64,000 nucleotides of DNA from the NCBI RefSeq assembly GCF_023375815.1, contig NZ_CP067412.1:558001-622000 (forward strand), read 5' to 3'. How positions within the stretch are numbered: the first letter of the stretch is position 1; each line of letters begins with the position of its first letter. The position numbers and the translations under genes were made by a program. The stretch is from Pseudomonas sp. HS6. GTDB taxonomy: Bacteria > Pseudomonadota > Gammaproteobacteria > Pseudomonadales > Pseudomonadaceae. Of this stretch, positions 36,073-45,365 are shown piece after piece. The notes under the pieces are model-generated. The model saw nothing but the letters and a program-made list of their open reading frames with translations, was not told the origin of the DNA and did not search any database.

Positions 36073-36759
36073 TCAAAGCAACGACGCCAACAAAGGCGCG
36101 GCGAACAGATTGAGCAGCCCGGTAAGCACCATGACCAGCCCCGCCACCGAACCTTCTGCGCCCCCCACTTCATGGGCGCGACTGACGCCCGCACCATGAG
36201 CGCCAACGCCAAACAGGGCGCCGCGCGCCAGGGCACTGCGCAGCGGCAGCCACTTGAGCAACACCCCGCCCAGCATCGCGCCAAACACCCCGGTGAACAT
36301 CACGAACACTGCCGTCAGCTCGGGCACGCCACCCAGATCCTGCGCCAGCGGCATGGCAAACGGTGTGGTGATCGAGCGCGGCACCAGTGACAGCGTCACT
36401 GAACTGTCCAGCGCCAAGGCTCGAGCCAGGCCAAAGGAAGTCGCAATCGACGCCGTGCTGCCGGCGAGCATGCCCAGCAGCAACGCCGACCAATGCCGTA
36501 CCAGCAGACGCCGCTGTTGCCAGATCGGCACCGCAAACGCCACAGTGACCGGGCCGAGCACCAGCATCAACCAATGGGTATTGCTGGAGTATTCGGCGTA
36601 GGCGGTATGCAGCGGCACGGCAAGGGCCAGCAGCAGCGCGGGAACCAGAATCAGTGGCGACAGCACGTAACGCCCGGTCCGGCGATACAGCCAGCGACTG
36701 AACAGGTAGGCCAGCAACGTAAAGGCCAGCCAGAACATTGGCATCAGTTCAAGCTTCAT
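36073..36759 (-). CDS. LrgB/CidB-family membrane protein
   Basis: 228-aa inner-membrane protein with about six helices (LSPLILVPALLLALAVPLHT, WLMLVLGPVTVAFAVPIWQQ, ALLLGMLAGSTASIATSFGL, ELTAVFVMFTGVFGAMLGGV). The LrgB signatures SLVPRSITTPFAMPLAQDLG and GALFGVGAHGAGVSRAHEVG are present. With the CidA-like partner it forms a holin-like or metabolite export system linked to lysis and pyruvate/overflow metabolism. The start overlaps the end of the cidA-like gene by 11 bases. Confidence 0.92.
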   Translation of the reverse strand: MKLELMPMFWLAFTLLAYLFSRWLYRRTGRYVLSPLILVPALLLALAVPLHTAYAEYSSNTHWLMLVLGPVTVAFAVPIWQQRRLLVRHWSALLLGMLAGSTASIATSFGLARALALDSSVTLSLVPRSITTPFAMPLAQDLGGVPELTAVFVMFTGVFGAMLGGVLLKWLPLRSALARGALFGVGAHGAGVSRAHEVGGAEGSVAGLVMVLTGLLNLFAAPLLASLL

Positions 36760-37135
36760 GGGACCGCCTCAGGCGCACGGCAAGTTCCACGGTGAACGCG
36801 GTCACCAGCATCACCATCAACGTACTGGCGGCGATCACCAGCAGAATTCGCCAGCCGTCGTCACGCAGCAATGCGCCGTAATCCAGCAAACTCATCAGAG
36901 CCGGAATGAAGAACAGCAGCATCTCGGCCATCAGCAGTCCCGCGCCCATTTGCAGCGCCGCCGGTTTGACCCAGCCGAACGCAAAAGCCAACAGCAGCAG
37001 CGCCATGCCGATCACGCCGCCGGGGATCGACCAGGCCAGCCTTGCTGCGATCTGGCAGCCGAGCAGGTAGAGAGCGAGCAGCACGGCCAGTTCGGCAAGC
37101 AGGCGGGAGAGGTATTTAAGGGTAGAGGCTTTCAT
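36749..37135 (-). CDS. CidA/LrgA-family holin-like protein
   Basis: 128-aa protein with four membrane helices (LLAELAVLLALYLLGCQIAA, VIGMALLLLAFAFGWVKPAA, LMAEMLLFFIPALMSLLDYG, ILLVIAASTLMVMLVTAFTV). The IPGGVIGMALLLLAF and LLFFIPALMSLLDY segments are the family signature. AGGAG lies eight bases before the ATG. It is the first gene of the pair with the LrgB-like gene and is divergent from a LysR regulator across 95 bases, the usual cidAB/cidR layout. Confidence 0.92.
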   Translation of the reverse strand: MKASTLKYLSRLLAELAVLLALYLLGCQIAARLAWSIPGGVIGMALLLLAFAFGWVKPAALQMGAGLLMAEMLLFFIPALMSLLDYGALLRDDGWRILLVIAASTLMVMLVTAFTVELAVRLRRSHEA

Positions 37136-37209
37136 CGGGGGGCTCCTTTCACGTGCCTATTTTACGAAGCCACCTGCCATCTCCAAAGCGAATTGTTAGA
37201 CTCAAAGCC

Positions 37210-37224
37210 ATTCCAAAATGGAAT
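37210..37224. promoter_or_regulatory. LysR-type operator candidate
   Basis: ATTCCA-AAA-TGGAAT is a perfect 15-base dyad with the T-N11-A form of LysR boxes. It lies six bases before the regulator's ATG and about 75 bases before cidA, so it could serve autoregulation and cidAB activation. Confidence 0.6.
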
Positions 37225-37230
37225 CAGACC

Positions 37231-38118
37231 ATGGAATTCAAACAGCTCAAAAGCTTCGTCGAAGTCATGCATCAGGGCGGTTTCACTCAGGCGGCAAAAA
37301 CCCTGCACATCAGTCAGTCCGCCGTGAGCAAGCAGATCGCTCAGCTCGAACAGAGCCTGGGCACTCCGCTGCTCGAACGACTGGGCTCACAAATACGCCT
37401 GACCGCCGCCGGCAGTGTGGTGCTGCAACGGGCCGAAGGCATGCTGCGCCTGCGCAATGAATTGCTCAGCGAACTGGATGACCTCAGTCATCTGGCACGC
37501 GGCGAGTTGCGTCTCGGTTTGCCCTTGCTCGGCAGCGATGCACTGTTTGCCGGGCTGTTCGCCGAATACCGACGGCGTTACCCGAACATCAGCGTGCAGT
37601 TGCTCGAAGGTGGCAGCCGCAACATCGAACAGGCGGTGTTGAGCGGTGAACTGGAGCTGGGCGGCAGTCTGCTACCGAAAGATCCGCAATTCGACTTCCA
37701 GCCGTTCTGCGATGAGCCGCTCGATGCGCTGCTGCCGGTGGATCACCCGCTGGCAACAAAGGGCGAGATCGCTCTGGAGGAGCTGTCCGAGACGCCGTTC
37801 CTTTTGTATCAGCGCAGTTTCGTGCTCAACGATCGTTTGCTTCAGGCGTGCCAGCAGATGGGCTTCACCCCGAAGGAAGGTGGCCGTAGCGGTCAGGCGG
37901 ATTTTCTCGCGGCACTGGTGGCCGCCGGACAAGGCGTGGTGCTGCTGCCCAGCGTGGTGGCACGTGGTCTGGTGCGGCCAGGCGTGGTTCGCCTGACGTT
38001 GAACGCGCCGGACTACCTGCGCTGGGACATCGCCTTCATCTGGCGCCGGGGCGCCTATCTGTCGAAGGCCGCACAGGCCTGGCTCGCGCTGCTGCGCGAG
38101 CGTGGGATCAACCCTTGA
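37231..38118 (+). CDS. LysR-family regulator divergent from cidAB
   Basis: 295-aa LysR-type regulator from the ATG at 37231, where MEFKQLKSFVEVMHQGGFTQ starts exactly as in the family. The helix-turn-helix is AAKTLHISQSAVSKQIAQLE. The effector domain contains LRLGLPLLGSDALFAGLFAE, LELGGSLLPKD and FLAALVAAGQGVVLLPSVVA. Its position suggests it is the CidR-type activator of the adjacent cidAB-like genes, possibly sensing acetate or another weak acid. Its 3' end overlaps the convergent flavodoxin gene by 11 bases. Confidence 0.88.
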   Translation: MEFKQLKSFVEVMHQGGFTQAAKTLHISQSAVSKQIAQLEQSLGTPLLERLGSQIRLTAAGSVVLQRAEGMLRLRNELLSELDDLSHLARGELRLGLPLLGSDALFAGLFAEYRRRYPNISVQLLEGGSRNIEQAVLSGELELGGSLLPKDPQFDFQPFCDEPLDALLPVDHPLATKGEIALEELSETPFLLYQRSFVLNDRLLQACQQMGFTPKEGGRSGQADFLAALVAAGQGVVLLPSVVARGLVRPGVVRLTLNAPDYLRWDIAFIWRRGAYLSKAAQAWLALLRERGINP

Positions 38119-38563
38119 GCGTGGCGATCAACTGTTCCAGCCAAGGCTCGGCGTCGGTTTCAGGGGTGACGCTTTCGCTGGCGTCGATGCGCAGCATGTC
38201 CTGCACTTCGTTCACGCCGAGTTCGCCGAACAGTTCGCGCATCTGCTCGCCGCCACCACAAAAGGTGTCGCCGTAACTGGCGTCGCCCAAAGCAATCACA
38301 GCGCCGGGCAAGCCACGCCAGGCCGCCGGCAACTGATCACGAATGGTCGAATACAACGGTTGCAGGTTGTCCGGCAACTCGCCCATGCCCGTGGTCGAAG
38401 TCACGGCGAGCAACGCTTCAGGGCCAAAGGCCTGGAGGTCGACGAGGCTGGCGCGCGAGTTGTAGAAGGTTTCAAAACCGGCGGTTTTCAACAAGTTCTG
38501 GGCGTGGCGGGCGACTTCTTCGGCCGTGCCGTACACCGAACCGGAGAGGATGGCGACTTTCAT
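38108..38563 (-). CDS. MioC-type flavodoxin
   Basis: 151-aa FMN-binding electron carrier from the ATG at 38563 (MKVAILSGSVYGTAEEVARH); the longer frame to 38698 has no homologous start. The FMN phosphate loop is SGSVYGTAEE, and further flavin contacts are in VTSTTGMGELPDN and ALGDASYGDTFCGGGEQM. The length matches short-chain MioC-like flavodoxins. It probably donates electrons to a biosynthetic enzyme such as biotin synthase; the partner is not visible. Confidence 0.9.
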   Translation of the reverse strand: MKVAILSGSVYGTAEEVARHAQNLLKTAGFETFYNSRASLVDLQAFGPEALLAVTSTTGMGELPDNLQPLYSTIRDQLPAAWRGLPGAVIALGDASYGDTFCGGGEQMRELFGELGVNEVQDMLRIDASESVTPETDAEPWLEQLIATLKG

Positions 38564-38655
38564 CAATCTGATCCTGAAACTGAGAAAAAGAGCGGCGATA
38601 GTATCAGCCACTGTCACAAAGTTGCGATTGGATCTCGATAAGCATTGATGGCCAG

Positions 38656-38683
38656 TAGACAGCGCCGATTGATCTTCTAGAAT
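38656..38683 (+). promoter_or_regulatory. Possible sigma-70 promoter of the LOV gene
   Basis: TAGACA, 16 bases, then TAGAAT, ending 33 bases before the LOV start. AAAGGA at 38704-38709 is the ribosome site. No perfect PplR-type TRTACA-N12-TGTAYA site is seen here. Confidence 0.45.
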
Positions 38684-38716
38684 GCCTGCCACCGACAACC
38701 TTGAAAGGATTCAAAG

Positions 38717-39193
38717 ATGATCAATGCCAGCCTCTTGCAGATGGTGATCAACGCGTCGAATGATGGGATCGTGGTGGCGGAAAAGGAAGGCGACCAGGAC
38801 AACATCCTGATCTACGTGAATCCGGCCTTCGAAAAACTGACCGGTTACACCAGCGAAGAAATACTCTATCAGGACTGCCGTTTCCTGCAGGCCGGTGATC
38901 GCGATCAAGCCAGTCTGAAGTTGATTCGCGGTGTATTGAAAAACGGCGGCTCGTGCCGCGAAATCCTGCGCAACTACCGCAAGGACGGCACACCGTTCTG
39001 GAACGAGTTGTCTCTGTCGACGGTAAAAAACGCTGACGATGGACAGACTTACTTCGTTGGTGTGCAAAAGGACGTTACCGTTCAGGTCAAGGCGCAGCAG
39101 CGTGTAGTGCAGCTGGAAGCCCAGGTCGCGGCACTCGAGGCAGAGCTGGCGGCCATCAAAGCGACGAACGGCGCAAACAAAACTGCGAACTAA
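38717..39193 (+). CDS. Short LOV blue-light photoreceptor (PpSB1-LOV type)
   Basis: 158-aa protein made of a single LOV (PAS) domain with short flanking helices and no output domain. It closely resembles P. putida PpSB1-LOV: INASNDGIVVAEKEGD, IYVNPAFEKLTGYTSEEILY, the photoactive cysteine at residue 54 in YQDCRFLQAGDRDQ, EILRNYRKDGTPFWNELSLS and YFVGVQKDVTVQVKA. Blue light should form a flavin-cysteine adduct and alter the dimer. The C-terminal helix (VVQLEAQVAALEAELAAIKA) is a coiled-coil dimer helix. It lies beside a LitR-family gene, the known PplR/PpSB-LOV pairing. Confidence 0.94.
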   Translation: MINASLLQMVINASNDGIVVAEKEGDQDNILIYVNPAFEKLTGYTSEEILYQDCRFLQAGDRDQASLKLIRGVLKNGGSCREILRNYRKDGTPFWNELSLSTVKNADDGQTYFVGVQKDVTVQVKAQQRVVQLEAQVAALEAELAAIKATNGANKTAN

Positions 39194-39247
39194 GTGTCAT
39201 TAACTACAATCACCAATGACTTTGTAATTATTTATTTCGAGCTAGCC

Positions 39248-39853
39248 ATGCAACGCGACGCCCTCCTGACCCAGGATGAGCTGGATTTCATCCAGACCAT
39301 GCAACACAACCCGCAGCTCAATGTGCGGGATGCGACGTCGAGCCTGTTGGTCAATGGTGGTTCGCAAATCCGTGATCTGCTCACGCGCCTGGCGGCCCAT
39401 GAGCAAGTCACCATCCAGGCCAACTTCGAAAACCAGCAGATGACCTTTCCGTTGCATCTGGTGGAAGACGAATTCCACGCCCTGCATTTGCGCCTGGGTG
39501 TGCCAAGCATTTATGAAGATGGGCCGATGGTTCGCCCATGGCGTCTGGCCCTTGAAGAACCGGTAGCCCTGGAGAATGCCAAGGGCCAACCGGGCATGCT
39601 GTGGGTTCACGAGGTTTCGCACAAAGGCATGTTGCTGGAAGTGCGCAACAAGACCAAGCCACCCAAACATTTCGCCCTGTGGTTCAGCCCTTCAGGCTAT
39701 GAGCGGATTTCCCTGCGCGGCACCTTCGAGCGCGAAACCGAAAGTGGTTTCTACGCCTACGACTTGAGCCAGAGCGACGCCGACGAGACCGAGCGCCTGC
39801 GCCAATTCATCCTTCAGCAACATCGCCTGACTCATCCTGCCCTGCACACCTGA
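39248..39853 (+). CDS. Conserved protein with degenerate PilZ-like region
   Basis: About 201 aa from the ATG at 39248 (MQRDALLTQDELDFIQTMQH); a GTG directly after the LOV stop would add 18 unlikely residues. The N-terminal third is helical. The rest is beta-rich with RPWRLALEEPVALEN and VHEVSHKGMLLEVRN, recalling the RxxxR and D/NxSxxG signature of PilZ c-di-GMP domains, but the aspartate position is Glu. It lies between the LOV receptor and the LitR-type gene and may be expressed with the LOV gene. The domain call is a pattern impression only. Confidence 0.55.
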   Translation: MQRDALLTQDELDFIQTMQHNPQLNVRDATSSLLVNGGSQIRDLLTRLAAHEQVTIQANFENQQMTFPLHLVEDEFHALHLRLGVPSIYEDGPMVRPWRLALEEPVALENAKGQPGMLWVHEVSHKGMLLEVRNKTKPPKHFALWFSPSGYERISLRGTFERETESGFYAYDLSQSDADETERLRQFILQQHRLTHPALHT

Positions 39854-39856
39854 GTC

Positions 39857-40864
39857 TCAGGTATCCAGCGTCCCCGCGAGAAACTGGTTCAGGCGCTGGC
39901 GCATGGTCGTCCCTTCATTGCCCAGACAGCCCACCGATGAACCGGCCAGGCTGTCCTGCGCCAGATCCGACGCATCGCCCGCCAGCATCAACTGACAATC
40001 CAGACTCAGGGCCAGGCGGTTCAGACGCCGAGGCAATTCCGCGGTCGGGGCGTGATTGGAAAACAGCACCAGCGCCTGGGGACGGGTCTTTTCGCACACC
40101 AGTGTCAGCTCATCGAACGGCTGACCGGTGGTCAGCACACGAACGCCAGCATCATTGCCACTGAGAAACAGCGCCGCCACCAGCAACTCGAGCTCACGGC
40201 ATTGCCCGGCCAGAGCGCTGACGATCACTTTGCGTGGCTGTGAGCCTCGGAGCATGACGATGCGCTGCAGTACCCGCGCCCTCAGGAAGCCATCGAAGAA
40301 CAGCCATTCGCTGGTTTGCCCGAATGAATCCTGGCGCTGCAACAAGCGCAGCCACAGCGGCATGAGGATGTCCTGGAACACCACTGGCAGCGTGTAGGAA
40401 GAGAAAATCTGCCCATAGACCCAATCCAGTTCCTGGTCATCGAATGAACTGACCGCGCGCTGAACCTGCTCCTGCCATTGCTGGTAGTCGGATTGCACCA
40501 GGTCATCGGGAATGATGTGCGCCAGCGCCTTCATCGGCTCGGTCTTGGCCAGGATCCTGCCAACCTTGCTCACCGACACACCGCGATCGATCCAGTCGAC
40601 GATGCTGCGAACGCGCTCGATATCGGTCATCGAATACAACCGGTGCCCACTTTCGGTGCGTGTCGGCTGGATCAACCCGTAACGTCGCTCCCATGCGCGC
40701 AACGTGACCGGGTTCACGCCGGTCAGACGCGCCACCTCACGTATGGGGAAAAGCTCCTCGCGCTCAAGCGCAACAGATGCCTGCGAAGCAGGGCGAACGT
40801 CTGTAATGACAGGCATGTGTGCGGACACGTCCTTGTTGGCGTTGTTAGCGAAGTTGGATCCCAT
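39857..40864 (-). CDS. MerR/LitR-family regulator, class II (PplR-like), B12 ligand lost
   Basis: 335-aa regulator. Residues 38-105 are a MerR-type helix-turn-helix (FPIREVARLTGVNPVTLRAW, ERRYGLIQPTRTESGHRLYS). The rest follows the B12-binding fold of CarH/LitR (VFQDILMPLWLRLL then VIVSALAGQCRELELLVAAL). In B12-dependent CarH the loop carries a cobalt-ligating histidine (E-x-H-x-x-G); here residues 219-226 are AGQCRELE, with Arg at that place, and the upper helix lacks the EH pair. This fits class II LitR proteins such as P. putida PplR, which work with a short LOV protein. The start at 40864 has GGAG just upstream. Confidence 0.88.
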   Translation of the reverse strand: MGSNFANNANKDVSAHMPVITDVRPASQASVALEREELFPIREVARLTGVNPVTLRAWERRYGLIQPTRTESGHRLYSMTDIERVRSIVDWIDRGVSVSKVGRILAKTEPMKALAHIIPDDLVQSDYQQWQEQVQRAVSSFDDQELDWVYGQIFSSYTLPVVFQDILMPLWLRLLQRQDSFGQTSEWLFFDGFLRARVLQRIVMLRGSQPRKVIVSALAGQCRELELLVAALFLSGNDAGVRVLTTGQPFDELTLVCEKTRPQALVLFSNHAPTAELPRRLNRLALSLDCQLMLAGDASDLAQDSLAGSSVGCLGNEGTTMRQRLNQFLAGTLDT

Positions 40865-41038
40865 TCTACTCCGGATGCCCCTTGTCGGTTCAAGCGATGT
40901 AATGGGACGAAAGTCTCTGGTTTCGTCACAATAATCAGGAATAATCCTTGCTTGTCGAAAAACGCAGCCCTCTACCCCGGCGCTGCGTCATGCGAAGTTC
41001 CTACCCGGAGCAACGCGAACGTAATACGGAGATACACA

Positions 41039-41608
41039 ATGTCTACTTCCCCCGTCACGCTGATGGTCGCGCGTCGTGTCGCTACTGGTCGTTATCAGGA
41101 TCTGATTGCCTGGTTGCGCGAAGGCGAACAACTGGCCACTGACTTTCCCGGTTACCTCGGCTCCGGCGTATTGGCTCCGCCTCCCGGCGACGATGAATTT
41201 CAGATCATTTTCCGCTTTGTCGACGAACAGACCCTGCACGCCTGGGAGCACTCCGCCTCACGCACCGCGTGGCTGGCCCGTGGCAGTGATCTGTTTGCCC
41301 ACCCGACCGAGCATCGGGTCAGCGGCATCGAAGGCTGGTTCGGTGCAGCCGGCGTACGACCTCCACGATGGAAACAGGCCGTGGCGATCTGGCTGGCGTT
41401 CTTCCCGGTATCCCTGCTGTTTAACTTCGTGCTCGGCCCGCTACTCGGCGAAATGAGCCTGTTGCCCCGCGTGTTCATCAGCACACTGTGCCTGACACCG
41501 TTGATGGTCTATTTCTTCATTCCACTTTCGACACGCCTGCTGGCCGGCTGGCTCAACAGTTCCCCGTCCCGTCCACTACCTGGCGCGGCGTCCACGCAAA
41601 ATCGCTGA
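41039..41608 (+). CDS. Antibiotic-biosynthesis-monooxygenase (ABM) domain membrane protein
   Basis: 189-aa protein from the ATG at 41039; the much longer open frame from 40478 lies over the regulator and is not real. Residues 1-100 are an ABM-type ferredoxin-like fold (VTLMVARRVATGRYQDLIAW, DEFQIIFRFVDEQTLHAWEH, WLARGSDLFAHPTEHRVSGI). Two membrane helices follow (AVAIWLAFFPVSLLFNFVLG, VFISTLCLTPLMVYFFIPLS). The heme- or quinone-related role of ABM domains is unproved here. It is the first gene of the rightward pterin group and divergent from the LitR-like gene, so it may be light-controlled. Confidence 0.82.
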   Translation: MSTSPVTLMVARRVATGRYQDLIAWLREGEQLATDFPGYLGSGVLAPPPGDDEFQIIFRFVDEQTLHAWEHSASRTAWLARGSDLFAHPTEHRVSGIEGWFGAAGVRPPRWKQAVAIWLAFFPVSLLFNFVLGPLLGEMSLLPRVFISTLCLTPLMVYFFIPLSTRLLAGWLNSSPSRPLPGAASTQNR

Positions 41609-41664
41609 GGCCATCGCTTGCGTCGCTGTTATAGTTTTTGCTCTGACCTCGACGCGAGCCGTTC

Positions 41665-42375
41665 ATGACTTCTTTTGCAGCTCCCATTCTCATCACTGGC
41701 GCCGGCCAGCGCGTCGGGCTGCATTGTGCGCTGCGGTTGCTGGAGGACGGTCACCGGGTCATCTTCACTTACCGCAGCGAACGTCCAGGCGTGAAGACGC
41801 TAAAGGACCTGGGCGCCATCGGCGTGTTCGCGGACTTTTCCAGTGAAGCGTCCATCCTGACGTTCATCACCGAACTGAAAACCCACACCGACAGCCTGCG
41901 GGCCATCGTCCACAACGCCTCCGAATGGCTGGCGGAAAACGGGGACGGCGAAGCGGAAGCCTTCACCCGCATGTTCAACATCCACATGCTGGCGCCGTAC
42001 CTGATCAACCTGCATTGCGCCGATCTGCTGCGACGCTCGAGCCCTGCCGACATCATCCACATCAGCGACGACGTCACGCGCAAAGGCAGCAGCAAACATA
42101 TCGGCTATTGCGCCAGCAAGGCCGGGCTCGACAGTCTCACGCTGTCCTTCGCGGCGCGCTTCGCCCCGTCAATCAAGGTCAACGGCATCGCGCCCGCCCT
42201 GCTATTGTTCAATCCCGACGACGACGCGGCGTACCGCGCCAAGGCGCTGGCCAAATCCGCGCTGGGCATCGAACCCGGTAGCGAAGTGATCTATCAGAGC
42301 CTGCGCTACCTGCTCGACAACCCTTATGTCACCGGCACGACCCTGACCGTCAACGGCGGGCGGCACGTCAAATAA
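41665..42375 (+). CDS. folM: FolM, dihydromonapterin reductase (SDR family)
   Basis: 236-aa short-chain reductase that makes tetrahydromonapterin and has weak dihydrofolate reductase activity. The cofactor loop is [20 protein letters not shown] with the TGxxxRxG pattern that separates FolM/PTR1 from ordinary SDRs. The catalytic segment is [13 protein letters not shown] (YxxxK), and the C-terminal [15 protein letters not shown] is typical. It lies 22 bases before folE and is followed by folX, giving the three enzymes for tetrahydromonapterin from GTP. Confidence 0.92.
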   Translation: MTSFAAPILITGAGQRVGLHCALRLLEDGHRVIFTYRSERPGVKTLKDLGAIGVFADFSSEASILTFITELKTHTDSLRAIVHNASEWLAENGDGEAEAFTRMFNIHMLAPYLINLHCADLLRRSSPADIIHISDDVTRKGSSKHIGYCASKAGLDSLTLSFAARFAPSIKVNGIAPALLLFNPDDDAAYRAKALAKSALGIEPGSEVIYQSLRYLLDNPYVTGTTLTVNGGRHVK

Positions 42376-42397
42376 TAAGCCCCCGCGAGGATGCTCC

Positions 42398-42958
42398 ATG
42401 ACCCGTTCCCTGCCCGAGAATTACCGCGAGATCCTGATCGGCCTCGGTGAAGATCCAGACCGTGAAGGCTTGCTCGATACGCCGGTGCGGGCGGCCAAGG
42501 CCATGCAGTATCTGTGTCACGGCTATGAGCAGCGCGTCGACGAGATCGTCAATGGTGCGCTGTTCGCTTCCGACACCGACGAGATGATCATCGTGGCCGA
42601 CATCGAGCTGTACTCGTTGTGCGAACATCACCTGCTGCCCTTCATCGGCAAGGCCCATGTGGCTTATATTCCGACGGGCAAGGTGCTGGGACTGTCGAAG
42701 ATCGCACGGCTGGTGGACATGTTCGCCCGCCGCCTGCAGATTCAGGAAAACCTCACCCGCCAGATCGCCGAGGCGGTCCAGCAAGTCACCGATGCCGCCG
42801 GCGTCGCGGTGGTCATCGAAGCCCGGCACATGTGCATGATGATGCGCGGTGTCGAGAAACAGAATTCGACCATGAACACCTCGGTCATGCTCGGCGCCTT
42901 CCGCGAGTCGAGCAACACCCGCCAGGAGTTCCTGCAATTGATTGGACGGAGCAAGTAA
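42398..42958 (+). CDS. folE: GTP cyclohydrolase I
   Basis: 186-aa homodecameric enzyme converting GTP to 7,8-dihydroneopterin triphosphate. The zinc ligands are Cys75 and His78 in [20 protein letters not shown], and Cys146 in [40 protein letters not shown] and [14 protein letters not shown] complete the signature. It sits between folM and folX (folX ATG is the next base after the stop), so this copy is probably dedicated to monapterin. In P. putida a folE is among the light-induced genes. Confidence 0.96.
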   Translation: MTRSLPENYREILIGLGEDPDREGLLDTPVRAAKAMQYLCHGYEQRVDEIVNGALFASDTDEMIIVADIELYSLCEHHLLPFIGKAHVAYIPTGKVLGLSKIARLVDMFARRLQIQENLTRQIAEAVQQVTDAAGVAVVIEARHMCMMMRGVEKQNSTMNTSVMLGAFRESSNTRQEFLQLIGRSK

Positions 42959-43330
42959 ATGCCACAACTTCAACCGGGAATGGCGCGCATCCGGGTCAAG
43001 GATCTGCGCCTGCGCACCTTTATCGGGATCAACGAGGACGAGATCCTCAACAAACAGGATGTTCTGATCAACCTGACCATTCTGTACGCCGCGCAGGAAG
43101 CGGTGCGTGACAACGACATCGACCACGCGCTGAACTACCGCACCATCACCAAGGCAATCATCGCCCACGTGGAGGGCAACCGCTTCGCGCTGCTCGAACG
43201 CCTGACCCAGGAGTTGCTGGATCTGGTGATGGTCAACGAATCGGTGCTGTACGCCGAGGTCGAAGTCGACAAGCCGCACGCGCTGCGTTTTGCCGAGTCG
43301 GTGTCGATCACCCTCGCCGCCAGCCGCTGA
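42959..43330 (+). CDS. folX: Dihydroneopterin triphosphate 2'-epimerase
   Basis: 123-aa protein of the FolB/FolX fold. Seen: [60 protein letters not shown] and [16 protein letters not shown]. FolX rather than FolB is chosen from the [15 protein letters not shown] start and the folM-folE-folX context. It epimerises dihydroneopterin triphosphate to dihydromonapterin triphosphate. It follows folE with no gap and ends at a terminator. Confidence 0.93.
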   Translation: MPQLQPGMARIRVKDLRLRTFIGINEDEILNKQDVLINLTILYAAQEAVRDNDIDHALNYRTITKAIIAHVEGNRFALLERLTQELLDLVMVNESVLYAEVEVDKPHALRFAESVSITLAASR

Positions 43331-43334
43331 GTGC

Positions 43335-43361
43335 GTCTGGCGCTTCAAGCGTCAGACTTTT
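43335..43361 (+). terminator. Terminator after folX
   Basis: GTCTGGCGC / GCGTCAGAC stem with one G-T pair and a 5-base loop, followed by TTTTAT. Confidence 0.75.
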
Positions 43362-43398
43362 ATCATCCGCGCCACGATTTGACTGCACAGAGCCCATC

Positions 43399-43695
43399 AT
43401 GACCGAGCAACAACGCCTCGAACTCGAAGCCGCCGCCTTCCGCCGGCTGGTCGCCCACCTGGACAGCCGCAAGGATGTGCAGAACATCGACCTGATGAAC
43501 CTCTCCGGGTTCTGCCGCAATTGCCTGTCCAAGTGGTACAAGGCCGCCGCCGACGAGCGCCAGATCGACGTCAGCCTCGACGATGCCCGTGAAGTGGTTT
43601 ACGGCATGCCGTACGCCGAGTGGAAAGCCCAATTTCAGCAAGAAGCCAGCGCCGAACAACAAGCGGCGTTCGCCAAAGGAAAACCCAATGAGTGA
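43399..43695 (+). CDS. DUF1244 protein
   Basis: 98-aa soluble protein of the DUF1244 family: LEAAAFRRLVAHLDSRKDVQ, NIDLMNLSGFCRNCLSKWY with two cysteines three apart, and VVYGMPYAEWKAQFQ. The conserved GFCRNCLSKWY could bind a metal, but no activity is known. The HopJ-family gene starts eight bases before its end. Confidence 0.88.
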   Translation: MTEQQRLELEAAAFRRLVAHLDSRKDVQNIDLMNLSGFCRNCLSKWYKAAADERQIDVSLDDAREVVYGMPYAEWKAQFQQEASAEQQAAFAKGKPNE

Positions 43696-44026
43696 TCTGA
43701 ACACCCTGCGCGCCAGCCTCAAGAGCGGCGAACACGTTTTTGCCGACACCCTGGCGTTCGTTGCCGCTGGTTACGACTACCAGCCTCAGGCATTCAACAA
43801 CGGCGGCGTGGAAAACGCGGCCGGGCAGAACGAAGGTTCTTGCAAGACGCTGGGTCTGGCATTGCTGGAAGGCTTGAGCGATGAAGAAGCGCTGCTGGCA
43901 TTCGGCGAACACTACCGTTCGGTCGTGGCAACGCCTGAAGGCAGCGATCACGGCAATATCCGCGCGCTGATCCAGCACGGTCTGGCGGGCGTGAAATTCG
44001 AAGCGCAACCGCTGACCCGCCGCTGA
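43688..44026 (+). CDS. HopJ-type effector family protein
   Basis: 112-aa protein from the ATG at 43688 (MSDLNTLRASLKSGEHVFAD), overlapping the DUF1244 stop. VAAGYDYQPQAFNNGGVENA, GQNEGSCKTLGLALLEGLSD and FGEHYRSVVATPEGSDHGNI are the HopJ family pattern. The name comes from a proposed type III effector in plant pathogens, but the family is widespread in strains without type III secretion. Here it is with a housekeeping gene and no secretion genes, so a cytoplasmic role is more likely. Confidence 0.88.
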   Translation: MSDLNTLRASLKSGEHVFADTLAFVAAGYDYQPQAFNNGGVENAAGQNEGSCKTLGLALLEGLSDEEALLAFGEHYRSVVATPEGSDHGNIRALIQHGLAGVKFEAQPLTRR

Positions 44027-44048
44027 TTACCGAGCAAATCGCATGTAC

Positions 44049-44077
44049 AAAAAAACCGGCCAATTGGCCGGTTTTTT
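44049..44077. terminator. Bidirectional terminator between the HopJ gene and trxB
   Basis: Seven A, CCGGCC-AATT-GGCCGG, six T: a symmetric terminator serving both convergent genes. Confidence 0.93.
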
Positions 44078-44090
44078 CGTTTCTGCGATC

Positions 44091-45365
<1,275 letters not shown>

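Noticed and set aside
39203..39228. ACTACA-N14-TGTAAT before the PilZ-like gene as a PplR-type site
   Set aside because: The known consensus is TRTACA-N12-TGTAYA. Both half sites are imperfect and the spacing is two bases too long.
43688..44026. HopJ-family gene as evidence of a type III secretion locus
   Set aside because: No secretion, chaperone or hrp-box sequences are nearby, and the family is common in non-pathogens.
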